From contig JACKAM010000001.1 of the NCBI GenBank assembly GCA_020635075.1, positions 1,984,001-2,048,000 on the forward strand: 64,000 bases of DNA. The letters are read 5' to 3'. Shown here one piece after another: positions 29,901 through 41,900 of the stretch (position 1 is its first letter; every line of letters begins with the position of its first letter). A program made the translations under genes and the position numbers. The notes beneath the pieces are model-generated. The model saw nothing but the letters and a program-made list of their open reading frames with translations. It was not told the origin of the DNA and did no database searches. This DNA comes from Pseudobdellovibrionaceae bacterium. GTDB taxonomy: Bacteria > Bdellovibrionota > Bdellovibrionia > Bdellovibrionales > UBA1609.

Positions 29901-32900
29901 AACTCAGAGATGCCTTTGGCAACCTGGTTTCAACGGGTGTGGATGCATCCGCCAATGTGACTCTCACTAAATCCGCTGGATCGGGAACCCTTGGAGGAAC
30001 TCTGGTCAAAGCCCTCTCAGCTGGTACAGTCTCATTTGGCGCTGCCGAATCCGTCGATATCAACCTTATTGGTTCAAAGACTCTTAATGCTTCAGATGGT
30101 ACTAGAAACGCAGATTCAAACGCCTTTACCATCACCCATGCTCCCGCATCTCAACTGGCATGGACAGTCCAGCCGACAGATCCAACTGTGGCCGGAACCC
30201 TCATATCGCCAACGATTGAAATTAGAGACATTTTTGGCAACGTGGTGAGCACCGGAGCCGACGCGACAGCTAGTATTACCATCTCACTGCAATCCGGCAC
30301 TGGTAGCCTAAATGGCTTAGCCACCAAAGCTGCTGTTGCAGGTGTCGCTGCATTTGGTGGTGTAGAAGGTCTTAACATTGAGGAAATCGGATCTAAGACT
30401 TTGCGGGCATCGAAGACCGTCATGATCCAGGACTCCAATGCTTTCACAATCACTCATGCTGCGGCTGCATCGCTAGCATGGACCACTCAGCCCACAGATC
30501 CTACTGTGGCTGGTACCGACATCAATGTGGCTCTTGAGTTGCGTGACGCCTTCGGTAACTTGGTTTCAACTGGCGTTGATTCCTCCGCCAATGTGACTCT
30601 CACTAAGTCAGCTGGATCGGGAACTCTGGGCGGCACTCTGGTGAAAGCTCTCTCCGGCGGTACGGTCGCCTTTGGTGCCGGCGAGTCCGTTGACATTGAC
30701 TTGATTGGCTCCAAGACTCTCAATGCTTCCGATGGCACAAGGAACTCCGATTCAAATGCCTTTACCATCACTCACGCTGCGGCCAACTCTCTTGCTTGGA
30801 CCACTCAACCCACTGATCCAACCGTGGCCGGTACAGACATCAATGTGGCCATTGAGCTCCGTGATGCTTTTGGTAACCTGGTTTCCACAGGTGTGGATGC
30901 CTCTGCTAATGTGACTCTCACGAAATCCGCTGGATCAGGATCCCTCGGCGGCACTCTTACCAAAGCCCTCTCTAGCGGTACGGTTTCTTTCGGTGCTGGC
31001 GAATCAGTTGATATTGACCTGATTGGATCAAAGACTCTTAATGCTTCTGACGGAACCAGAAACGCCGACTCCAATGCTTTCACAATCACTCATGCTGCGG
31101 CTGCATCGCTAGCATGGACCACTCAGCCCACTGATCCTACAGTGGCTGGTACCGACATCAATGTGGCCCTTGAACTTCGCGATGCTTTTGGAAACTTAGT
31201 TTCGACTGGCGTTGATGCCTCCGCTAATGTGACTCTCACCAAGTCTGCTGGCTCGGGAACTCTAGGTGGCACTCTGGTGAAAGCCCTCTCCGGCGGTACC
31301 GTCGCCTTCGGTGCCGGCGAGTCCGTTGACATTGACATGATTGGCTCCAAGACTCTCAATGCTTCCGATGGCACAAGGAACTCAGATTCAAACGCCTTTA
31401 CCATCACTCACGCCCCTGCAGCATCACTCGCCTGGACGACACAGCCGACTGATCCCACGGTGGCGGGCACAGACATCAACGTCGCCATTGAGCTCAGAGA
31501 TGCTTTTGGTAACCTGGTTTCAACGGGTGTGGATTCAACCGCCAACATCACTCTCACCAAATCTGCCGGAACTGGAACTCTTGGCGGAACTCTCGTTAAG
31601 GCTCTCTCTGGTGGTACGGTTTCGTTCGGTGCCGGCGAATCAGTTGATATTGACCTGATAGGGTCAAAGACTCTTAATGCTTCTGACGGCACAAGGAATG
31701 CTGATTCTAATGCATTTACGATCACTCATGCTGCTGCAGCATCGCTGGCCTGGACCACTCAGCCCACTGATCCAACCGTGGCTGGAGCCGACATCAATGT
31801 GGCTATTGAGCTGCGCGACACCTATGGAAACCTGGTCTCTACTGGTGCTGCTGCATCGGCAAACGTCACTCTGACTAAATCGGCTGGAACTGGAACTCTA
31901 GGCGGAACTCTCACTAAGGCCCTCTCTGGTGGTAGCGTATCCTTCGGAGCTGGAGAATCTGTTGATATTGATATTATTGGCTCCAAGAGTCTCAATGCTT
32001 CCGATGGCACAAGGAACTCAGATTCAAACGCCTTTACCATCACCCATGCAGCTCCCGCATCGCTTGTTTGGACGACTCAACCAACAGACCCGACTGTAGC
32101 CGGAGCCGATATTAATGTGGGTATTGAGCTGCGCGACACCTATGGCAACCTTGTTTCAACTGGGGCCGCTGCATCGGCAAACGTCACTCTGACTAAATCG
32201 GCTGGATCGGGAACACTTGGCGGAACTCTCACCAAGGCTCTCTCCGGTGGTACGGTCGCCTTCGGTGCCGGTGAGTCCGTTGACATTGACTTGATTGGCT
32301 CTAAGACTTTGAATGCCTCAGATGGTACTAGAAATGCCGACTCCAATGCCTTTACCATCACCCATGCGGCACCCGCATCACTGACCTGGACCACACAGCC
32401 CACCGATCCTACGATAGCGGGCACAGACATTAACGTTGCCATTGAACTCAGAGATGCCTTCGGCAACTTAGTCTCAACTGGTGCTGAAGCCTCGTCAAAC
32501 GTCACTCTGACTAAATCGGCTGGATCAGGAACTCTGGGAGGAACGCTCACCAAAGCTCTATCAGGTGGTAGTGTCTCCTTTGGCGCTGGCGAGTCAGTTG
32601 ACATCAATCTTATTGGCTCGAAAACTCTCAATGCCTCCGATGGAACCCGTAACGCCGACTCTAATGCCTTCACCATCACCCATGCGGCACCGGCATCTCT
32701 TGCCTGGACCACACAACCCACGGATCCAACAGTGGCCGGAGCTGATATCAATGTGGCCATTGAGCTGCGTGACACCTTTGGAAACCTGGTCTCAACTGGT
32801 GCAGCTGCCTCAGCCAATGTGACTCTCTCTAAGTCTGCTGGCACAGGAACACTCGGGGGAACTCTCACTAAGGCTCTATCTGGTGGTACCGTCTCCTTCG

Positions 32901-35900
32901 GTGCCGGCGAGTCCGTTGATATTGACACTATTGGCTCCAAAACTCTCAATGCTTCCGACGGCACTCGTAATGCTGACTCCAATGCCTTTACCATCACCCA
33001 TGCGGCACCGGCATCTCTCGCCTGGACCACTCAACCCACCGACCCCACTGTGGCCGGAGCTGACATCAACGTGGCCATTGAGCTGCGCGACACCTACGGT
33101 AACTTGGTTTCCACCGGCGCTGAGGCATCGGCCAATGTGACTCTGACTAAGTCTGCAGGCACCGGAATACTCGGTGGAACTCTCACCAAGGCTCTGTCTG
33201 GTGGTACCGTCTCCTTTGGCGCAGCTGAGTCCGTCGACATTAATCTGATTGGTTCCAAGACTCTTAATGCTTCCGACGGGACTCGCAACGCTGACTCAAA
33301 CGCCTTCACCATCACCCATGCGGCCGCCAACTCGCTTGCTTGGACCACCCAACCCACCGACCCAACTGTGGCGGGCACAGACATCAATGTGGCCATAGAG
33401 CTGAGAGACGCTTTCGGCAACCTGGTTTCAACCGGTGCCGCTGCATCGGCAAACGTCACTCTGACTAAATCGGCTGGATCAGGTACCCTGGGCGGAACTC
33501 TTACTAAGGCTCTGTCTGGCGGTACCGTCTCCTTTGGCGCTGGCGAGTCAGTTGACATTGACCTGATCGGATCGAAAACTCTTAATGCTTCAGATGGGAC
33601 TCGCAACGCCGACTCAAATGCCTTTACCATCAATCATGCGGCAGCCAGCTCGCTCGCTTGGACCGTGCAACCAACTGATCCAACTCCCGCCGGAGATGAT
33701 ATCCTTGCTACCATTCAAGTTAGGGATACCTTTGGTAACCTTGTGAGTACTGGCTTGGACGCGGCCGCCAACATCACCCTCAGCAAGTCAGCAGGAACAG
33801 GCTCGATTTTTGGCACGCTCACTAAGGCCGCATCGGGCGGTGTTGTCTCCTTTGGTGCCGTTGAAGGGGTGTACATCGATACTGTAGGTCTAAAGACACT
33901 TCAGGCATCCAAAGCAGCAACCGGCGAAACAGGAATCATTACTCAAAACTCGGCCAATTTTAATATTTCTCAAGCGACGGCAAACAAGCTGGTCTTTACA
34001 ACACAGCCAGCCAACAATACCCTGGCGGGGAACAACCTGCTTCCTGTGATTGAGATCCGGGACACCTTTGACAACGTGATTACGACCGGTGCCGATGCCT
34101 CGGCCGATGTGACCCTGACTTTAACCTCAGGAACAGGTGCTATCTTTGGTACCGTGACCAAGGCCGCCGTTAACGGAGTGGCCACATTTACTTCGGGTGA
34201 GGCCGTCTATATTAATCTCATCGGTAGTAAAGAGATCACTGCAACCAAGGCCGTTACAATTGAAACGGGCAATATCGTCAGGGCATCAGACCCTTTCACG
34301 ATCGTCCACGCTGCCGCAAACTCGTTCGCTTGGACCACACAGCCGACTGACCCTACTGTGGCCGGCACCGACATCAATGTGGCCATAGAGCTGAGAGACG
34401 CTTTCGGCAACCTGGTTTCAACTGGTGCCGCCTCCTCCGCAAATGTGACTCTGACTAAGTCTGCAGGAACTGGTACCCTCGGCGGAACCCTCATTAAGGC
34501 TCTCTCGGGAGGTACTGTTTCTTTCGGCGCAGGCGAGTCGGTCGATATAGATTTGATCGGATCCAAAACTCTCAATGCCTCGGATGGTACTAGGAACGCG
34601 GACTCCAACGCATTCACCATCACCCATGCGGCCGCCAACTCTCTCGCTTGGACCACTCAACCCACGGATCCGACGGTTGCTGGAGCTGATATCAATGTGG
34701 CTCTTGAGCTTCGGGATACTTTTGGCAACCTGGTCTCCACTGGTGTGGATGCCTCCGCCAACGTGACTCTGACTAAATCGGCTGGAACTGGTGCCCTCGG
34801 CGGAACTCTGGTCAAAGCCCTCTCAGGCGGTACGGTTTCCTTCGGCGCTGCTGAATCGGTGGACATCAACCTGATTGGTTCCAAAACTCTGAATGCTTCG
34901 GATGGCACTCGTAATGCGGACTCCAATGCTTTTACCATCACCCACGCGGCACCTGCCTCACTCGCCTGGACTACACAACCCACAGACCCAACAGTGGCCG
35001 GTGCTGATATCAATGTGGCCATTGAACTGCGCGATACCTATGGCAACCTGGTCTCAACTGGTGCTGAGGCTTCGGCCAATGTGACTCTCACCAAATCTGC
35101 CGGAGCGGGAACTCTGGGCGGAACCCTGGTTAAGGCTCTCTCTGGAGGTACGGTTTCTTTCGGTGCTGGTGAGTCAGTTGATATTGACCTCATTGGCTCT
35201 AAAACTCTCAATGCTTCAGATGGCACTCGCAACGCTGACTCCAATGCCTTTACCATCACCCATGCGGCACCTGCCTCTCTCGCTTGGACAACTCAGCCTA
35301 CAGACCCGACTGCGGCCGGGGCTGACATCAATGTGGCTATTGAGCTCCGCGACACCTATGGCAACTTGGTCTCAACCGGTGCTGAGGCTTCGGCCAACGT
35401 GACTCTCACCAAGTCAGCTGGAACGGGAACTCTGGGCGGAACACTCACTAAGGCTCTCTCGGGTGGTACGGTTTCATTTGCAGCTGGAGAATCAGTCGAT
35501 ATCGATTTAATTGGTTCCAAGACTCTCAATGCCTCCGATGGCACCAGGAACGCCGACTCCAATGCCTTTACCATTACTCATGCGGCACCGGCATCACTGG
35601 CTTGGACGACACAGCCCACAGACCCGACTGTAGCTGGTGCCGACATCAACGTGGCCCTTGAGCTTAGAGATTCCTTTGGAAACTTAGTTTCAACTGGGGC
35701 TGAAGCATCGGCCAATGTGACTCTCACTAAGTCAGCCGGTACAGGTACCCTGGGCGGAACGCTCATTAAGGCTCTCTCCGGTGGTACGGTCTCATTTGGT
35801 GCCGGCGAGTCCGTTGACATTAATCTCATTGGCTCTAAAACTCTCAATGCTTCAGATGGCTCTCGTAATGCGGACTCCAATGCTTTTACCATCACCCACG

Positions 35901-38900
35901 CGGCACCTGCCTCACTCGCCTGGACCACACAGCCTACTGATCCGACTGTGGCCGGAGCTGACATCAATGTGGCGATTGAGCTGCGCGACACCTATGGCAA
36001 CTTGGTCTCAACTGGCGCTGAAGCATCGGCCAATGTGACTCTTAGCAAATCTGCTGGAACTGGTGCCCTGGGCGGAACTCTCATTAAGGCTCTCTCCGGT
36101 GGTACGGTCTCATTTGGTGCCGGCGAGTCCGTTGACATCAATCTCATTGGCTCTAAAACTCTCAATGCTTCAGATGGCACTCGTAATGCGGACTCCAATG
36201 CCTTTACCATCACCCATGCCGCACCGGCCTCGTTGGCCTGGACCACACAGCCTACTGATCCGACTGTGGCCGGAGCTGACATCAATGTGGCGATTGAGCT
36301 GCGCGACACCTATGGCAACTTGGTCTCAACTGGCGCTGAAGCATCGGCCAATGTGACTCTTAGCAAATCTGCTGGAACTGGTGCCCTGGGCGGAACTCTC
36401 ATTAAGGCTCTCTCCGGTGGTACGGTCTCATTTGGTGCCGGCGAGTCCGTTGACATTAATCTCATTGGCTCTAAAACTCTCAATGCTTCAGATGGCACTC
36501 GTAATGCGGACTCCAATGCTTTTACCATCACCCACGCGGCACCTGCCTCACTCGCCTGGACCACACAGCCTACTGATCCGACTGTGGCCGGAGCTGACAT
36601 CAATGTGGCGATTGAGCTGCGCGACACCTATGGCAACTTGGTCTCAACTGGCGCTGAAGCATCGGCCAATGTGACTCTTAGCAAATCTGCTGGAACTGGT
36701 GCCCTGGGCGGAACTCTCATTAAGGCCCTCTCTGGTGGTACGGTCTCTTTTGGTGCTGGCGAGTCAGTCGATATCAATCTCATTGGCTCTAAAACTCTCA
36801 ATGCTTCAGATGGCACTCGTAATGCGGACTCCAATGCTTTTACCATCACCCACGCGGCACCTGCCTCACTCGCCTGGACGACGCAGCCCACTGATCCTAC
36901 TGTAGCGGGAGCCGACATCAGTGTCGCTATCGAGCTCAGAGATACCTTCGGAAATTTGGTCTCAACTGGTGCTGAGGCTTCTGCCAATGTGACTCTCACC
37001 AAATCAGCCGGAACAGGAACTCTTGGCGGAACTCTGATTAAGCCTCTCTCCGGCGGTACCGTTTCATTCGCTGCTGCTGAAGGAGTTAATATTGATCTCA
37101 TTGGCTCCAAGACTCTCAATGCCGATGATGGAACCAGAAATGCCGATTCCAATGCCTTCACTATCGGCCACGCTCCGGCCTCCAGCTTGGTGTGGACGGT
37201 TCAACCGAGTGATCCTACCATAGCCGGCGCCAATATTACGCCTACGATTGTGGTCCGCGATAGCTTTGGTAACCTGGTTTCTACTGGTGCGGATGCGACT
37301 GCTAATATTACGCTGAGCAAACAAGCCGGTACAGGTACCCTAGGGGGAACTCTGACTAAGGCCGCCGTAGGTGGTTCTGTTTCCTTCGGTGCAGGAGAAG
37401 CCGTCAACATTGATCTGATCGGCAGTAAAACCCTGCGAGCAACCAAGGCCGATACCACAGGAGGCGGTGGAACCACTAGCTTCTTTACAGACAGCAGCGC
37501 TTTCACAATTAACCATGCCGCGCCCAACTCGTTGGCTTGGACGACTCAACCGACAGATCCAACTGTAGCTGGTGCCGACATCAGCGTGGCCATTGAGCTG
37601 CGCGATACCTATGGCAACCTGGTCTCAACTGGTGCTGAAGCCTCCGCTAATGTGACTCTGACCAAGTCCGCAGGAAATGGAACACTGGGTGGAACGCTGG
37701 TTAAGGCGCTTTCCGGTGGTACCGTTTCATTTGGTGCCGGTGAGTCCGTTGATATTGATCTGATCGGTTCTAAGACTTTGAATGCTTCTGACGGCACCAG
37801 AAATGCCGACTCCAATGCCTTTACCATCACCCATGCGGCACCGGCATCTCTCGCCTGGACCACACAGCCCACGGATCCTACTGTGGCCGGAGCTGATATC
37901 AATGTGGCTCTTGAGCTGCGCGATACCTATGGCAACCTAGTTTCCACTGGAGTTGAAGCCTCGGCTAATGTGACTCTGACTAAGTCTGCGGGAACTGGTG
38001 TCCTCGGCGGAACCCTCATTAAGGCTCTCTCTGGTGGTACCGTCTCTTTTGGTGCCGCTGAGTCAGTCGACATCAATTTAATCGGCTCCAAAACTCTCAA
38101 TGCTTCTGACGGCACTCGCAATGCCGATTCCAATGCCTTTACCATTACTCATGCGGCACCTGCCTCTCTGGCTTGGACCACGCAACCCACTGATCCTACT
38201 GTGGCCGGAGCTGATATCAATGTGGCTCTTGAGCTGCGCGATACCTATGGAAATCTGGTCTCCACTGGGGCTGAAGCATCGGCCAATGTGACGCTGACGA
38301 AATCGGCGGGCACCGGAACACTCGGCGGAACCCTCATTAAAGCCTTCTCCGGAGGTACGGTTTCTTTTGCAGCAGCTGAATCAGTCGACATCAATCTTAT
38401 TGGCTCCAAAACTCTCAATGCTTCAGATGGCACTCGCAACGCTGACTCAAATGCCTTTACCATCACCCATGCGGCACCTGCCTCATTGGCTTGGACCACG
38501 CAGCCGACTGATCCTACTGTGGCCGGAGCTGATATCAATGTGGCTCTTGAGCTGCGCGATACCTATGGCAACCTAGTTTCCACTGGAGCTGAAGCCTCCG
38601 CTAATGTGACTCTGACTAAATCGGCCGGAACCGGTACTCTCGGCGGAACCCTCATTAAGGCTCTCTCTGGTGGTACAGTCTCCTTCGCTGCTGCTGAAGG
38701 AGTCAATATTGATCTCATTGGCTCCAAGACTCTCAATGCCGATGATGGAACCAGAAATGCCGATTCCAATGCCTTCACTATCGGCCACGCTCCAGCATCC
38801 AGTTTGGTTTGGACAGTTCAACCGAGTGATCCAACCGTAGCTGGCGCAAACATCACACCAACGATTGAGGTGCGAGATAGCTTTGGTAACCTGGTTTCGA

Positions 38901-41900
38901 CTGGTGCCGATGCCACAGCCAATATCACCTTGAGCAAACAAGCCGGCACGGGCACCTTAGGTGGCACTCTGGTTAAAGCCGCATCAGGCGGATCTGTTTC
39001 CTTCGGTGCCGGTGAAGCTGTCAACATTGACCTGGTTGGCAGTAAGACTCTGCGTGCAACCAAAGCCGACACTACGGGTAGTGGTGGTACGATTAGCTTT
39101 TTCACCAATAGCAATGCCTTCAATATCAACCATGCTCCTGCCAGTCAGATCGTTTACACGACTTCTGTGACTGACCCAACCGCAGCAGGTGCTGATATTG
39201 TTCCCGTGCTTGAAATCCGCGACCCCTATGGTAATCCGGTGACGACTGGTGCGGATGCGACGGCTAACGTGACCTTGAGTCTTCAGGCTGGAACGGGAAC
39301 ATTGGGTGGTACTCTGACCAAGGCCGCAGCCAGCGGTGTGGCGACGTTTACTGCTACTGAAGGCGTGAACATTGATTTGGCAGGAGCCAAAACTCTGCGT
39401 GCCACCAAAGCCGACACCACCGGTGGTGGCGGTACGGTCGCGGCCTTTGTGGATGACGGATTTAATATTTCTCTGCCATCTGCACCGACTTCGATCACCC
39501 TATTTGACCCAGGGTCTGAACCTTCAAATGACACCACACCCACATTTACGGTTGGTGGGGTTTCTAATGGCTACACGATTAAGCTCTATACCAACAACAC
39601 TTGTACAAGTGGAGTGATCGGCTCCGGTGTCTCAGGCGGAGCCAGTGTCAATGTCACCGTTGCCCCGCCGCTGACAACCGGCACCTATGATATTTACGCC
39701 ACACAAACTGACACCTATACCAACGAGTCGGCCTGCACGACCGTCTTCTATGATGACTATGATTTGGATGCCACACCTCCTAATCCAGCTACGGGTGGCG
39801 CATTGGCCTCAGCCTGGGCCGCATCCAGTGCCACCAGTCCTCAGTTTAGCTGGACGGCATCAGGCAGTGGTGATGTGGATCACTACGAAGTCGCCCTTGG
39901 CACTTCTGTGGGTGGAACAACGGCCACAGGCGGCTGGGTCAACCCCTCTGACACCTCCACCACTCACATCTTCACGAGTTTGACCCTGACAGAGTGTTCC
40001 GGCGGAACTCCTGTTTATTATCCTTCAGTTCGCGTCCACGATACGGTTGGCAATATCTCAACCGAACTCAACTACGGCTCTGGCTTCCGCTGGGATAACA
40101 CGAATCCAGGTGCACCAGGGGTTCCCGATGTTTCAGCCGGTGATGCTGAAGCCACCAAGTCACCGACAACCACTTGGACAGCAGGAACCGATAACTGTGA
40201 ACTCAGTCACTACCAGATGGCCATTGGTACCACCTCTGGAGGTACGGATATCCAAGGGTTCACCAACATTGGCAATGTCACCTCTTATCAGGCGGTGAAT
40301 GGTGTGGGTGGATTCACCCTCGCCCTGTCGCCGGGAATCTACTACTACACCACCATTCGCACCGTGGACTCCTCTGGAAAGGTTTCGTCCACTCAAACCA
40401 GCAGCCAATGGCGCTATATTGTGGCTCCTGACGCCGTTAGCGACTTGGCCTATGCTTCGAGGACAACAACAACGGTGGAAATGTCATGGACAGCTCCGAA
40501 CAACAACGGGACGCCCATTACTGACTACCTGATCGAGTACAAAGAAACTTCATCAGGAACATGGCTCAATTTTGACGACGGCGTTTCAGCAGGAACCACA
40601 GCGACAGTGACTGGGCTCACCGCTTCGACTTCCTATGACTTTCGAATTCGGGCCTACAACGGTGGTACTTCAGGTTACTCCAACACCCTAACTCAACAAA
40701 CCGCTCCCAATGATCCATTCTTCGATCCTACCGTTTTCAAGGCCATGAATCTGGGTGGCGCAACCGATACAAATGTGGTGTTCTTTGAGGATAATACCAC
40801 CTGGGACTATGACGGAGTTCCACAGACAGCCGCCAATGCCGGAGATGTGGTCAATATCGCGACGACGGCCGGAAAGGTGATTACAGCCGACAAGCCTTTC
40901 TTTGTCGCCGGACGCTTAGGAAGTGGTGGCAATACCTCAAAAGGCAATATTGCCTGGAATCCTCCGGACTGGGCTGGCCGGGATTTTCAGTTCAACGGAA
41001 CCCGGAACCAGGAACACGTCATCGGCATTTGGCCATTTGAAACTGGAACCATTACTGTTGACGGACCTGGTAACGGTAGCCCTGGCGGCGCCCTCCCTCA
41101 GGCCTACGCAGCCACTGCCGGTGTTTACTTTGAAGTTCGCTTGGACAGCAATTCCGGTGGCTTTACTATGTCCAGTACCAACGCTGACTTTGCGGCCTTC
41201 CAATACTCAGAGGACACAGGCAATAATCGAGTGATCGATGCCATGCCCATTCTTCCTCCGAGCAACGACTACCTAGGCTTTCCTAGTAACTCTGGCCAAT
41301 TTAGCACGGCCAAAGTGGGAGGCACAAGCGGCAACTATTGGAGGTCTGACGCCAACACGAATACTCCCATTTCGATTCCCTATGGCAGTATGTTTTCTGT
41401 CTCCGGAAATGGTAGCCAGTACACCTCAATGGCCATCCGCGCGACGGCACCCGACTTTTTCAATGTCCGTAGTAATGCTGACGGCGATGGAAATGATTCA
41501 GCCCCCTGGATGCCCAAAGCCATGATGAGAAAGCGCTATGCCATCAATGCCGTAGCTGAGTGGGTGGCCTTTACTTCGGACAAGCCGGCGACCATACAAG
41601 TTTTTGTTCCTGGTGGGGGTCAGTCAAGCTTCACATTGACCAAAACTGGATCAGACCCCATGGCTCCCTATTATGCGTATCGCACCGGTGATGTGGCCGG
41701 AACCATCTTTGAATCTAATACCCGCTTTGCCGCATGGTATGAGCCCAATACAGATGTTGGGGCGGCGCTCGAAGATGAAACCATCATGTTTGGTAATGAC
41801 GGTCCGGGCGACCTTCCCGTCAATTTCAAACTAGCCCTGTGGCTAGATGCCTCCGATGGCAACACTCTCTATCAGGTCGATGACTGTACGAGCATCGCCA

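Noticed and set aside
22470..39470. CRISPR or other short-repeat array
   Set aside because: The repeats are 318-345 bp, coding and in frame throughout; there are no spacers.
22492..39543. Many 60-300-codon minus-strand frames inside the giant gene (for example 32140-33030)
   Set aside because: They are regularly spaced with the repeat period and all have the same Val/Pro/Glu-rich composition, as expected from the antisense of repeated codons. No ribosome sites or known domains.
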